Made by a program: the position numbers and the translations under genes. DNA of 64,000 bases from Sphingomonas_E sp042693015 (lineage in GTDB: Bacteria > Pseudomonadota > Alphaproteobacteria > Sphingomonadales > Sphingomonadaceae). Within the stretch, counting starts at the first letter, position 1. Every line of letters begins with the position of its first letter. A model generated the notes under the pieces. That model was not told where the DNA came from and ran no database searches. It saw nothing but the letters and a program-made list of their open reading frames with translations. The stretch spans positions 3,782,001 through 3,846,000 of the forward strand of contig NZ_CP170544.1 in NCBI RefSeq assembly GCF_042693015.1, given 5' to 3'. Shown here one piece after another: positions 24,616 to 33,346 of the stretch.

Positions 24616-24793
24616 GCCGTGTCTGCGAGAGCCAAGGAATAGAACCGAGATTGCCAGCTCATGGCGATCATCGCTGCCCTGATCCAGGGTAAAGGCGCGC
24701 ACGCGCAAAAGATCCCTCGAATCCGAAATTCGACGCCCCCGCGGGTCGAATCACCAAGACCAGATGAAGAATATTTGATTTTCTTAGGAAAAA

Positions 24794-24869
24794 TGGTGCC
24801 GCTTACAGGACTCGAACCTGTGACCCTCGCATTACGAATGCGATGCTCTACCAGCTGAGCTAAAGCGGC
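24794..24869 (-). tRNA. tRNA-Thr (anticodon CGT)
   Basis: On the minus strand the 76-nt cloverleaf starts GCCGCTTTAGCTCAGCTGGT. The anticodon stem TCGCA/TGCGA carries loop TTCGTAA (anticodon CGT), the T loop is GTTCGAGTC, the acceptor arm GCCGCTT/AAGCGGC is complete, and CCA is encoded at 24794-24796. It lies alone between a terminator and the PAS_5 gene. Confidence 0.97.
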
Positions 24870-25017
24870 CTGGCAAGGTGGCGGCCCTTACCAGCGCCGA
24901 TCGGGGCTGGCAACACTCTTCCGTCCGCGGGCCGCGCCGGCCGGCGATTTACCGAACGTAAACCACAATGCGTCCATCCTCTTGCCAAAGGCATAATCGG
25001 CCGAGGACGGATGAAGC

Positions 25018-26295
25018 ATGGATACGGTGCCGACGATCGAGGTCGAGACAGACGTCGCCGAGACCGACTCCCGCATGGAGCCGCCGCCCGCGATCGGCGG
25101 TGACGAGCGGCGCATGCATGTGCGCGCGTATAATTATTGGGTGTCGCTACTCGATGGCCGCCCCTACCCGGCGATCCAGGATCTCGATCCCGCCAGCATC
25201 GCCGATTTCGGCCCGAACAGCGTGCTGCTCGATTTCAGCCGCGATCCGGAAAATCCGGCGATCGCCTTCATCGGCAACGAATTGCGCGAGGAAGGCGAGC
25301 ATGCCGGCGGCATCACCATGCTTTCCGACGTGCCCGGCGGCACTTTGCTGTCTCGCCTGACCGATCATTATCTGGAGATCATCGCCAACCGCGCGCCGAT
25401 CGGCTTCGAGGCCGAGTTCGTCAACCGCCGCGGCGCCAACACCCTTTATCGCGGCATCCTGATGCCGTTCGCGTCGACCGGCGAATCGATCGACTTCATC
25501 TATGGCGTGATCAACTGGAAGGAAGTCGTCGGCGAGAATGAGGCCGAGGCGCTGGCCGAGGAGATCGGCCAGGCGCTGATGGCCGCGCCATCGACCGCCT
25601 GGGCCGACGGCCCCAATGCCGCCGCGCCCTTCCCGCTGATCGACGACGGCATCGACGAGGACTGGTTCGACGGCGGGGACGGCTATGACGCCACCGCCGA
25701 TATCGGCCTGGCCGATCGCCTTGCCTTGGCGCGCGAGACCGCGGACGCCGCCCGCACGGCGCGGGCGCGCACCCGCGCCGCACTCTATCGCGCACTCGGC
25801 CTCGCTTATGATTTCGCGCTCGTCGCCGAAGCCCAGCCAGAGGATTATGCCGAGTTGCTCGCCGATTGCGGCGTCAAGGCGCAGGCACGCGCGCCGATGA
25901 CGCCGGTGGTGAAGCTGGTTTTCGGCGCCGATTATGACAAGACGCGGCTGACCGAATTTGCCGCCGCCCTTTCCTTTGCCCGGCGGACCGGAGTCGGGCT
26001 GGGTGCGTTGCGTGGCGTGCTCGAAAGCCAGGAAGGCGGCCTCAAGGGCCTGGTCGCGGCCGAACGCACGGCACGACGCCCCGCCACCCGCCCCGCACCG
26101 AAAGACCCCCGCGTCGCTCTGCGCTCTGCCGCGCCGCGTGCGCATGTCGATCTCGGCATCGATCTGACGGGCCAGGACGAGGAATTCCTGCTGCTCGTCG
26201 CCCGGCGCGAAGCCAATGGATCGGTTGCGATTCTTGCTCCTGTCGCGGGCGAGGCGAAGCTGCTCGAACGCGCCCTTCGTCACGCGAAGGGCTGA
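25018..26295 (+). CDS. PAS_5-type domain protein of unknown function
   Basis: The 425-residue protein has an N-terminal PAS_5-like domain. It begins RRMHVRAYNYWVSLLDGRPY and includes FGPNSVLLDFSRDPENPAIA and LYRGILMPFASTGESIDFIY. A central acidic region and a C-terminal helical part (RARTRAALYRALGLAYDFAL) follow, then a basic/Pro-rich stretch. No output domain such as kinase or GGDEF is seen. It precedes the NAD-glutamate dehydrogenase gene on the same strand by 198 bp. It may sense something in the cytoplasm; its role is unknown. Confidence 0.75.
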   Translation: MDTVPTIEVETDVAETDSRMEPPPAIGGDERRMHVRAYNYWVSLLDGRPYPAIQDLDPASIADFGPNSVLLDFSRDPENPAIAFIGNELREEGEHAGGITMLSDVPGGTLLSRLTDHYLEIIANRAPIGFEAEFVNRRGANTLYRGILMPFASTGESIDFIYGVINWKEVVGENEAEALAEEIGQALMAAPSTAWADGPNAAAPFPLIDDGIDEDWFDGGDGYDATADIGLADRLALARETADAARTARARTRAALYRALGLAYDFALVAEAQPEDYAELLADCGVKAQARAPMTPVVKLVFGADYDKTRLTEFAAALSFARRTGVGLGALRGVLESQEGGLKGLVAAERTARRPATRPAPKDPRVALRSAAPRAHVDLGIDLTGQDEEFLLLVARREANGSVAILAPVAGEAKLLERALRHAKG

Positions 26296-26316
26296 TCACC
26301 GATTCGGTTCCTACTG

Positions 26317-26333
26317 GCGTAATTATATTACGC
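26317..26333. promoter_or_regulatory. 17-bp perfect palindrome upstream of NAD-GDH, possible operator
   Basis: GCGTAATTATATTACGC has 7-bp arms around TAT. It is strikingly AT-rich against its surroundings and lies between the PAS_5 stop codon and the NAD-GDH start, about 160 bp upstream of the latter. I infer a regulator binding site for the dehydrogenase promoter; no regulator is identified. Confidence 0.45.
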
Positions 26334-26493
26334 AATCCCTGCACAAGATGACGCGCCGTGGTGGTGTGCCTGTGCCTTCCAGCCATTGAATTGCGCCGGT
26401 TTCTCTTGCCTTGCCGCGGTCATCGGGCAGGCGCATATGGACCGGAGGAATAGCCAGAAGCGGCGATCCCGAGCCGCTGTTCAGGAGCGGACC

Positions 26494-29400
26494 ATGCCGG
26501 CCAAAAGCCAAGCGCTTGCCAATACGATCGACGACAGCATTTCCGAAGCGATTGCCGAGGCGCTGACCCGGGGCGCACTGCCCGGCGAGACCGACGGCTT
26601 CGCGGGCGACGCCCGTTCGGCTGCCGCTGCCTTCGTGGCCGCTACCGCCGCCAAGCGCAGCCAGAGCAAGGCCGCGATCCGCCTGGAATCGATCGGCAGC
26701 GATGAGGGCGGCCGCCGCATGCGCCTGGCCGTCATCAATGACGATATGCCCTTCCTGGTCGATTCGGTCGCGGGCGCGGTCGGCGCGCTCGGCCTCGACA
26801 TTCATCGCCTGCTCCATCCCGTCGTCCCGGTGCGCCGCGACAGCGATGGCAAGCTGACCGCGATCCTGCCGGGCGACGCCAGCGGCGAACGCCGCGAATC
26901 GATGATCTATATGGAGATCGAGCGCGCCGACGCCCGCACCCGCCGCGCGCTGGCCGACGAGCTTGCCGACGTCCTCGCCGACGTCCGCGCCGCCGTTACC
27001 GATTGGCCGCGACTGCAAATGGCGCTGCGCGAGGATAGCGAGCGACTGCCCGACGGCGAAGGCGCCGCGCTGCTGCGCTGGTTCGGCGATCGCCATTTCA
27101 CTTTGCTCGGCCACCGCGTCGAGCTGGCCGATGGCGGCCATGAACGCGGTCTCGGCATCCTTGCCAATCCCAAGCATGAAGTTTGGAGCGACGAGGCGCT
27201 GCATTCGGCCATCGCCCGCTTCGAAAGCGGCGGGGAGGCGCCGCTGGTGCTCAAGGCCGATCGTGCCGCGACCGTCCACCGCCGCGTGCCGATGGATCTG
27301 ATCGCGCTGCCCCACCGTGACGCGGGCAAGCTTACGGGCGTGTCGCTCCATGCTGGCCTCTGGACCAGCGCTGCGCTGCGCGCGCCGTCGGACAAGGTGC
27401 CGGTGCTCCGCGCACGGCTCACCGCGATGGACGAAAAATATGCCTTCGATCCGTCAGGCCATGCCGGCAAGGCGCTGCGCCACGCGCTCTCGTCCCTACC
27501 GCACGACATCCTTGTCGCCGTCGGCGCCAAGGGGCTGGAGGAACTGGCGCTCACCGCAATGTCGCTGGCCGATCGCCCGCGGCCCAAGCTGGTGCTGACG
27601 CCGTCCGCGCTCGAACGCCATCTCTTTGCCTTCGTCTGGTTGCCGCGCGACGAGCTTTCCACCGGCCGCCGCACCGCGATCGGCAACATGATCGAGAGCC
27701 ACGCCGGCGCGACCATTTCGAGTTGGGCGATCGAACTCGGTGACGGCGATCTCGCGCTGATCCGCTACACCCTCGATCTGAAGCCCGGCGCGCCCCTGCC
27801 CGATCCCAAGGCGCTCGATGCCGAGCTTGAACGGATGGTTCGCGGCTGGAACCCCGCCGTCGAAGCGGCCCTCACCGATCAGGTCGGCGCCGGCCCGGCG
27901 ACGCGGCTCGTCCTGGCCTTCGGTTCCGCTTTCCCGCAGGCCTATCGCGAGCGCTATCCGGCCGATGAAGCCGGGCGGGACATGGTCCGCCTGCGCGCGC
28001 TCAACACGCCCGACGATCGCGGGGCGCGGCTCTACCGCCTCGACAAGGATGGCGAACGTCAGCTCCGCCTCAAAAGCTATCGCCTCGGCGGGCTGATCCC
28101 GCTGTCGGAAGCGGTGCCCGTGCTGGAGGCGTTCGGCTTCCGCGTGCTCAAGGAAACGCCGACCGCGCTCGATGGCGGCCGGCTCGGTTACATTCACGAA
28201 TATCTCGTCGAACTCGACGAGACGGGGGATGTCGACGCGCTGATGATCCGCGCCGACGTCGCCGAAAAGGCGATCGCCGCCGTGCTCGAAGGCAAGGCGG
28301 AGAATGACAACTTCAATCAGCTCATCATCTCGGTCGGGCTCGATCCGCAGGCGGTGGTGCTGTTCCGCGCCTGGTTCCGCTATCTGCGCCAGACCGGCCT
28401 GTCTTATGGTCTCGACACCGTCGCCCAAGCGCTGCGCAAAGCGCCGGTGGTGGCGCGGCGGATCATTGATCTGTTCACTGCGCTGCACGATCCCCAGCGC
28501 GCCGGCGCCAAGGAGGCCAAGGCTGCCGAGGACGCGATCGACGCAGCGCTCGCGAACGTCGCGGCGATCGACGACGATCGCATCCTGCGTCGCATCCGCG
28601 CGGTGGTGCAGGCGACTTTGCGGACCAACGCCTTCGCCCCGGCCGCAGCCGAGGCGCTCGCCTTCAAGCTCGAGAGCGCAGCAATCCCCGGCCTGCCCGC
28701 GCCGCGCCCGTGGCGCGAGATCTGGGTCTACAGCCCGCGTGTCGAGGGCATCCACCTGCGCGGCGGCCCGATCGCACGCGGCGGCCTGCGCTGGTCCGAT
28801 CGGCGCGACGATTTCCGCACGGAAATCCTGGGCCTCATGAAGGCGCAGTTGGTCAAGAATGCGGTGATCGTGCCCACCGGCGCCAAGGGCGGCTTCTATC
28901 CGAAACAGCTTCCCTCGGCCGCGCTCAACCGCGATGCGTGGCTCGCGGAAGGCACCGAAAGCTACCGCATCTTCATCCGATCCTTGCTGTCTGTCACCGA
29001 CAATATCGTTGAGGACAAGGTGATCCACCCTGAGAAGGTGGTGATCCGCGATGGCGACGATCCCTATTTCGTGGTCGCGGCGGACAAGGGCACGGCCGCC
29101 TTCTCCGACGTCGCCAACGCGATCGCGCTCGACCGCAATTTCTGGCTGGGCGACGCCTTCGCCTCCGGCGGATCGCAGGGTTATGACCATAAGGGCATGG
29201 GCATCACCGCGCGCGGCGCCTGGGTCTCGGTCCAGCGCCACTTCCTCGAAATGGGCGTGGACGTTCAGAAGGACCCGGTCACCGTCGCCGGCTGCGGCGA
29301 TATGTCGGGCGACGTGTTCGGCAACGGCATGCTCTTGTCGAAGACGATCAGGCTGGTCGCGGCGTTCGACCATCGCCACATCTTCCTTGATCCAGATCCC

Positions 29401-31155
29401 GATGCCGCCGCATCGTGGAAGGAACGCGCGCGCATGTTCAAGCTGCCGCGCTCGTCCTGGGCGGATTATGACGCCAAGCTGATCTCGAAGGGTGGCGGCA
29501 TCTTCCCGCGCACCCAAAAGGAAATCCCGCTGTCGAAGGAAGCTGCCGCGGTGATCGGCATCGACGCCGGCACCTATGACCCGTCCACCTTGATCGCGGC
29601 GATCCTGAAAAGCCCGGTCGATCTCCTTTGGTTCGGCGGCATCGGCACCTACATAAAGTCGCGCGACGAGAATAATGCCGAGGTCGGCGATCCCGCCAAC
29701 GACGCCCACCGCGTCAATGGCGAGGACGTGCGGGCCAAGGCCGTCGGCGAAGGCGCCAACCTCGGCGTCACGCAGGCTGGCCGCATCGCTTATTCGCTGC
29801 GCGGCGGCCGCATCAACACCGACTTCATCGACAATTCGGCAGGCGTCGACTGCTCGGATAATGAGGTCAACATCAAGATCCCGCTCAATCGGGAGATGAT
29901 CGAAGGCCGGCTGAAGTTCGAGGATCGCAACCAGCTCCTCGTCAGCATGACCGATGATGTCTCGGCCCTGGTGCTGGAGGATAACCGCCTCCAGACGCTC
30001 GGCCTGTCGCTCGCCGAACGCGGTGGTGCCGCGGCGCTGCCCGCGCAGGTCCGCGTGATCGAGATCATGGAGACGGCCGGCCGCATCGACCGCGCCGTCG
30101 AGGGGCTCGACAGTTCGGACGAACTGCTCCGTCGCGCGCAGGATCAGCGCGGCCTTACCCGACCGGAGCTGTCGATCCTGCTCAGCCACGGCAAGCTGGC
30201 GCTGCAGGCGGCGATCGAAGCGACCGATCTCGCCAATGATCCGCTGCTCGATCCGTTGCTGCATGCGGCCTTCCCTGCGGCGATGCGCGAACGCTTTGCC
30301 GAGGCGATCGACAAGCATCGGCTGCGCGGCGCGATCATCGCGACCAAGATGGCCAACCGCGTCGTCAACCGGCTCGGCCTGATCGCGCCGTTCGAACTGG
30401 CCGAGGAAGAAGGCATCAGCCTCGCCCAGGTCGCGGCGACCTATTTCGCGGCTGACGCGATCTTCGGCCTCGAGTCGATCTACAGCACGATCGAACAGGC
30501 CAAGCTGTCCGAAGATGCCCGCTTCCAGTTGCTCGAAGCGACCTCCTCGGCCGCGCGCCTCCACATCGCCGATCTGGTCCGCGCCGGCGGTGCCGAGATG
30601 AAGGCGGGCGAGATCGCCGAGAAGTTCGGCGAAGGCATCCGTCGTCTCGACGCGGCGGCCGAAACCCTGCTGCGTCAGGAGGCCCGCACCCAGGCCGATG
30701 CGCTGCGCGAACGCCTGCTCGGCGCCGGCGCCGATACCAAGCTGGTCAAGCGCGTCGTCCGCCTCGATGAGCTGGATGGCGCGGTCGGCACCGCGGCGCT
30801 TGCCCAGCGGCTCGGCGTCGACGAGGTCGTCGCGACCACCGCTTATGTGCGACTGGGCGAGGCGCTGGGTCTCGATTGGGCGAAGGCCGCGTCGCTGCGC
30901 TTCGTCTCGTCCGATCCGTGGGAACGCCTGCTCGCTTCCGGCCTTGCGCGTGATTTCGAGCAGCTTCGCCTCGATTTCCTCACCCGCAACGGCAAGGGCG
31001 ATCCGCTGGCGGCTGTGGAAAAATGGCTGACCGCGCACGAACCGCGTGCCGCGCAGTTCCGCGCGCTCGTCGATCGTGCCCGCACCGCTCCCACCCCGAC
31101 TGCCGCGATGCTCGCCCAGATCGCCAGCCAGGCCCGCGGCCTGCTGGTCCGATGA
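26494..31155 (+). CDS. large NAD-specific glutamate dehydrogenase (180-kDa class)
   Basis: The 1553-residue protein belongs to the L_180 NAD-glutamate dehydrogenase class. A long N-terminal regulatory part contains ACT-like segments (near DMPFLVDSVAGAVGALGLDI). The catalytic core holds TGAKGGFYPKQLP at about residues 795-806 and MGITARGAWVSVQRHFLEMG, then VAGCGDMSGDVFGNGMLLS. A long C-terminal helical domain follows. It deaminates glutamate to 2-oxoglutarate, usually for glutamate catabolism. I chose the ATG at 26494 behind CAGGAG; the frame is open for 36 codons further upstream without family sequence. It ends at a 14-bp hairpin. Confidence 0.93.
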   Translation: MPAKSQALANTIDDSISEAIAEALTRGALPGETDGFAGDARSAAAAFVAATAAKRSQSKAAIRLESIGSDEGGRRMRLAVINDDMPFLVDSVAGAVGALGLDIHRLLHPVVPVRRDSDGKLTAILPGDASGERRESMIYMEIERADARTRRALADELADVLADVRAAVTDWPRLQMALREDSERLPDGEGAALLRWFGDRHFTLLGHRVELADGGHERGLGILANPKHEVWSDEALHSAIARFESGGEAPLVLKADRAATVHRRVPMDLIALPHRDAGKLTGVSLHAGLWTSAALRAPSDKVPVLRARLTAMDEKYAFDPSGHAGKALRHALSSLPHDILVAVGAKGLEELALTAMSLADRPRPKLVLTPSALERHLFAFVWLPRDELSTGRRTAIGNMIESHAGATISSWAIELGDGDLALIRYTLDLKPGAPLPDPKALDAELERMVRGWNPAVEAALTDQVGAGPATRLVLAFGSAFPQAYRERYPADEAGRDMVRLRALNTPDDRGARLYRLDKDGERQLRLKSYRLGGLIPLSEAVPVLEAFGFRVLKETPTALDGGRLGYIHEYLVELDETGDVDALMIRADVAEKAIAAVLEGKAENDNFNQLIISVGLDPQAVVLFRAWFRYLRQTGLSYGLDTVAQALRKAPVVARRIIDLFTALHDPQRAGAKEAKAAEDAIDAALANVAAIDDDRILRRIRAVVQATLRTNAFAPAAAEALAFKLESAAIPGLPAPRPWREIWVYSPRVEGIHLRGGPIARGGLRWSDRRDDFRTEILGLMKAQLVKNAVIVPTGAKGGFYPKQLPSAALNRDAWLAEGTESYRIFIRSLLSVTDNIVEDKVIHPEKVVIRDGDDPYFVVAADKGTAAFSDVANAIALDRNFWLGDAFASGGSQGYDHKGMGITARGAWVSVQRHFLEMGVDVQKDPVTVAGCGDMSGDVFGNGMLLSKTIRLVAAFDHRHIFLDPDPDAAASWKERARMFKLPRSSWADYDAKLISKGGGIFPRTQKEIPLSKEAAAVIGIDAGTYDPSTLIAAILKSPVDLLWFGGIGTYIKSRDENNAEVGDPANDAHRVNGEDVRAKAVGEGANLGVTQAGRIAYSLRGGRINTDFIDNSAGVDCSDNEVNIKIPLNREMIEGRLKFEDRNQLLVSMTDDVSALVLEDNRLQTLGLSLAERGGAAALPAQVRVIEIMETAGRIDRAVEGLDSSDELLRRAQDQRGLTRPELSILLSHGKLALQAAIEATDLANDPLLDPLLHAAFPAAMRERFAEAIDKHRLRGAIIATKMANRVVNRLGLIAPFELAEEEGISLAQVAATYFAADAIFGLESIYSTIEQAKLSEDARFQLLEATSSAARLHIADLVRAGGAEMKAGEIAEKFGEGIRRLDAAAETLLRQEARTQADALRERLLGAGADTKLVKRVVRLDELDGAVGTAALAQRLGVDEVVATTAYVRLGEALGLDWAKAASLRFVSSDPWERLLASGLARDFEQLRLDFLTRNGKGDPLAAVEKWLTAHEPRAAQFRALVDRARTAPTPTAAMLAQIASQARGLLVR

Positions 31156-31162
31156 TGTGATT

Positions 31163-31192
31163 CTCCCTCTCCCGCCCCGGCGGGAGAGGGAG
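31163..31192. terminator. 14-bp hairpin after NAD-GDH, terminator-like REP
   Basis: CTCCCTCTCCCGCC (31163-31176) pairs perfectly with GGCGGGAGAGGGAG (31179-31192) around CC. It lacks a clear T-tract, so it may stabilise the GDH mRNA or act as a REP rather than a classical terminator. It is related to the CTCTCCCGCAAGCGGGAGAG hairpin near base 295. Confidence 0.65.
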
Positions 31193-31195
31193 TGA

Positions 31196-31212
31196 TTGCG
31201 ATCCATTCGCAA
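31196..31212. promoter_or_regulatory. Fur-box-like palindrome, first of two
   Basis: TTGCGATCCATTCGCAA has 6-bp arms TTGCGA/TCGCAA with a 5-base centre, close to proteobacterial iron-box variants such as TTGCGAATCATTCGCAA. It lies just upstream of the PepSY gene, where a promoter is expected. Called from sequence likeness only. Confidence 0.5.
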
Positions 31213-31222
31213 AAAGGATTGT

Positions 31223-31242
31223 TATCGCAAATCACTCGCGTT
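31223..31242. promoter_or_regulatory. second, weaker Fur-box-like site
   Basis: TATCGCAAATCACTCGCGTT resembles the same GCAAATnAnTCGC core as the first site but is a poorer palindrome (CGC/GCG arms). It starts 27 bases after the first, and the tandem arrangement is common at iron-regulated promoters. It ends beside the alternative start codon at 31243. Confidence 0.35.
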
Positions 31243-31257
31243 ATGCGGGCGGCGATC

Positions 31258-31938
31258 ATGCAGGAATATCCGCCCGCCATAGCCAAGCCTTCTGACGGGT
31301 CCAAACCTGACGCGAAACCACGTGCCCGCAAAAGCCGCCGCGCCTTCTGGCTGAAGCAGCTCCACACCTGGCATTGGATGAGTTCGGCGATCTGCCTGAT
31401 CGGCCTCCTGCTCTTCACCATCACCGGCATCACGCTGAACCACGCCGCCGAGATCGAGGCAGAACCGGTCACTTCGGAACGCGCCGCGCAACTGCCGGCG
31501 AACCTGCTTCCCGCCGTCGCGCCCGATGACGCCGCCGACGCGAAGAAGCCGCTGCCCGCTCGCGTCGCCGTATGGATCGGCAAGGAGCTGAAGGTCGCGA
31601 CCAGCGGCACCGCCGAATGGTCCGCCGACGAAATCTATCTCGCCTTGCCCCGCCCCGGCGGTGACGGCTGGGTTTCGATCGACCGGGCGACCGGCGCGAT
31701 CACCTCCGAAGAAACCAGCCGCGGCGCGATCGCCTGGCTCAACGATCTCCACAAGGGCCGCAATTCGGGCACCGCGTGGAAATGGTTCATCGACATCTTC
31801 GCCGGCGCCTGCCTGATCTTCGCGCTCAGCGGCCTGTTCCTGCTCCAGCTCCACGCGCCCAAGCGGCGCAGCACGTGGCCTATCGTCGGTGCCGGCCTCG
31901 TCATTCCCGCCATTCTCGCCGTCTATTTCATCCACTGA
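31258..31938 (+). CDS. PepSY-associated transmembrane protein
   Basis: The 226-residue protein has a basic N terminus. A membrane helix follows in WHWMSSAICLIGLLLFTITG, preceded by the family mark RRAFWLKQLHTWHW. Then come a periplasmic PepSY-like part and two C-terminal helices (WFIDIFAGACLIFALSGLFL and WPIVGAGLVIPAILAVYF). Small PepSY_TM proteins of this kind are often linked to siderophore or iron uptake. Two starts are possible, 31243 and 31258; neither has a good ribosome-binding site, and I prefer 31258 because 31243 touches the second putative operator. It leads a three-gene unit with DUF2271 and DUF4198 genes. Confidence 0.8.
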   Translation: MQEYPPAIAKPSDGSKPDAKPRARKSRRAFWLKQLHTWHWMSSAICLIGLLLFTITGITLNHAAEIEAEPVTSERAAQLPANLLPAVAPDDAADAKKPLPARVAVWIGKELKVATSGTAEWSADEIYLALPRPGGDGWVSIDRATGAITSEETSRGAIAWLNDLHKGRNSGTAWKWFIDIFAGACLIFALSGLFLLQLHAPKRRSTWPIVGAGLVIPAILAVYFIH

Positions 31939-31946
31939 GGAATCTG

Positions 31947-32462
31947 ATGCGCACAAAGACCCTGAGCATCGCCGTCACCGCCACTCTGGCCACCCCGGCC
32001 GCGGCCGCCGGCATCGACGTTACCGTCAACATCCCGCAGCTCAAGGTCGCCGAATATCACCGGCCTTATGTGGCGATGTGGATCGAACAGCCGGGCCAGC
32101 CAACCGCGACGACCATCTCCGTGTGGTACGACGATGACATGAAGGCCAATGAAGGCACCAAATGGCTGCGCGATATGCGCACCTGGTGGCGCAAGTCCGG
32201 CCGCACCATGAAGTTCCCCGCCGCCGGCATCAGCGGCGCGACCCGCGCGCCGGGCCCGCAGAAGATCAGCTTCGCGCCCGGCAAGGGCGGGCTGCCGAAC
32301 CTGGCGCCGGGCAATTACATCCTGTTCGTCGAGGCCGCGCGCGAAGTCGGCGGGCGCGAGATGCTGCAGCTTCCCTTCGCCTGGCCGCCCAAGCCCGGCC
32401 AGACGGTGCGCGCTGCCGGCACGGCCGAACTCGGCCAGGTCGTCGCCACCTTCAAGCCCTGA
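31947..32462 (+). CDS. DUF2271-domain periplasmic protein
   Basis: The 171-residue protein has a short signal peptide (MRTKTLSIAVTATLATPAAA). A single beta-rich DUF2271 domain follows, with VTVNIPQLKVAEYHRPYVAM, TISVWYDDDMKANEGTKWLR, WWRKSGRT and SGATRAPGPQKISF. It starts 8 bases after the PepSY gene behind TGAGGAA, so the two are co-transcribed. DUF2271 genes often neighbour PepSY and DUF4198 genes. Its biochemical role is unknown; I infer a periplasmic partner of the PepSY membrane protein, perhaps in iron or flavin-linked chemistry. Confidence 0.83.
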   Translation: MRTKTLSIAVTATLATPAAAAGIDVTVNIPQLKVAEYHRPYVAMWIEQPGQPTATTISVWYDDDMKANEGTKWLRDMRTWWRKSGRTMKFPAAGISGATRAPGPQKISFAPGKGGLPNLAPGNYILFVEAAREVGGREMLQLPFAWPPKPGQTVRAAGTAELGQVVATFKP

Positions 32463-32483
32463 TCTCAAATCGAGAGGATCGTC

Positions 32484-33305
32484 ATGCGCCTTCGCATTTC
32501 TAGCCTGCTGACTGCCGTCGCCGCCCTAGGGCTTGTCGCCTCCGCGGCCTCGGCCCATCGCCAGTGGATGCTGCCGTCGTCGACCATCGTCTCGGGCGAT
32601 GATGTGTGGGTCACGGTCGACGCCGCCGTCTCCAACGACCTCTTCTATTTCGAGCATCAGCCGGTCCGCCTCGACAATATCAAGGCCTGGGCGCCTGACG
32701 GCAGCGAGGTGAAGATCGAGAATGGCGCCACCGGCCGCTATCGCAGCACCTTCGACCTGCATCTGACGCAGAAGGGCACCTACAAGATCGCCAATTCCGG
32801 CGGCGGCATCATGGGCAGCTACAAGCTGAATGGCGAGGAAAAGCGCCTGCCACGCGGCACCACCGCCGCCCAGCTCGCCACCTCCATTCCGGCCGGCGCG
32901 ACCGACGTGAAGCTTTCGGAAGGCTGGAACCGCAACGAGATCTTCGTGAGCTCGGGCACCCCCTCCGACGGCGTGCTCAAGCCGACCGGCAAGGGGCTGG
33001 AGATGGTTCCCGTCACCCACCCCAATGATCTCGTCGCCGGCGAACAGGCCGCGTTCCGCTTCGTGATCGACGGCAAGCCGGCCGCGAACCTGAAGGTGAC
33101 GGTGATTCCCGGTGGCATCCGCTACCGCAATGCGCTGAACGAGAAGAACTACACCACCGACGCCAATGGCGAGGTCAAGGTCGATTGGGCCGAGCCGGGC
33201 TTCTACTGGCTGAACGCCACCGCGACCGACAATAAGGCGAGCATCCCCAACGCCAGCGAGCGGCGGCTGGGCTATGTCACCACACTCGAAGTGATGGCCC
33301 CCTGA
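32484..33305 (+). CDS. DUF4198-domain periplasmic protein
   Basis: The 273-residue protein has a signal peptide (MRLRISSLLTAVAALGLVAS, then AASA). The mature part opens with HRQWMLPSSTIVSGDDVWVT, the usual DUF4198 start with a histidine right after cleavage. A C-terminal beta-sandwich follows (VTVIPGGIRYRN, then DANGEVKVDWAEPGFYWLNA). DUF4198 proteins are predicted periplasmic carriers or metal-related factors and commonly stand near TonB-dependent receptors. It begins 21 bases after the DUF2271 gene behind GAGAGGA and ends just before a terminator. Confidence 0.84.
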   Translation: MRLRISSLLTAVAALGLVASAASAHRQWMLPSSTIVSGDDVWVTVDAAVSNDLFYFEHQPVRLDNIKAWAPDGSEVKIENGATGRYRSTFDLHLTQKGTYKIANSGGGIMGSYKLNGEEKRLPRGTTAAQLATSIPAGATDVKLSEGWNRNEIFVSSGTPSDGVLKPTGKGLEMVPVTHPNDLVAGEQAAFRFVIDGKPAANLKVTVIPGGIRYRNALNEKNYTTDANGEVKVDWAEPGFYWLNATATDNKASIPNASERRLGYVTTLEVMAP

Positions 33306-33312
33306 TTTCGGA

Positions 33313-33339
33313 CCCTCCCCGGTTCCGCGCCGGGGAGGG
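33313..33339. terminator. hairpin terminator between the DUF4198 and LLM genes
   Basis: CCCTCCCCGG (33313-33322) pairs perfectly with CCGGGGAGGG (33330-33339) around a 7-base loop, between two convergent genes. No long T-tract is present on either side, so termination strength is uncertain, but the position fits a shared bidirectional terminator. Confidence 0.6.
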
Positions 33340-33346
33340 CATCGTA

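Noticed and set aside
24661..24858. A 65-codon frame reaching into the tRNA-Thr gene
   Set aside because: It overlaps the tRNA, has no ribosome-binding site and the peptide looks random.
27496..31212. A 1238-codon minus-strand open frame opposite the NAD-glutamate dehydrogenase gene
   Set aside because: Antisense shadow of a well-supported gene; composition rich in Arg/His/Gln is typical of such shadows.
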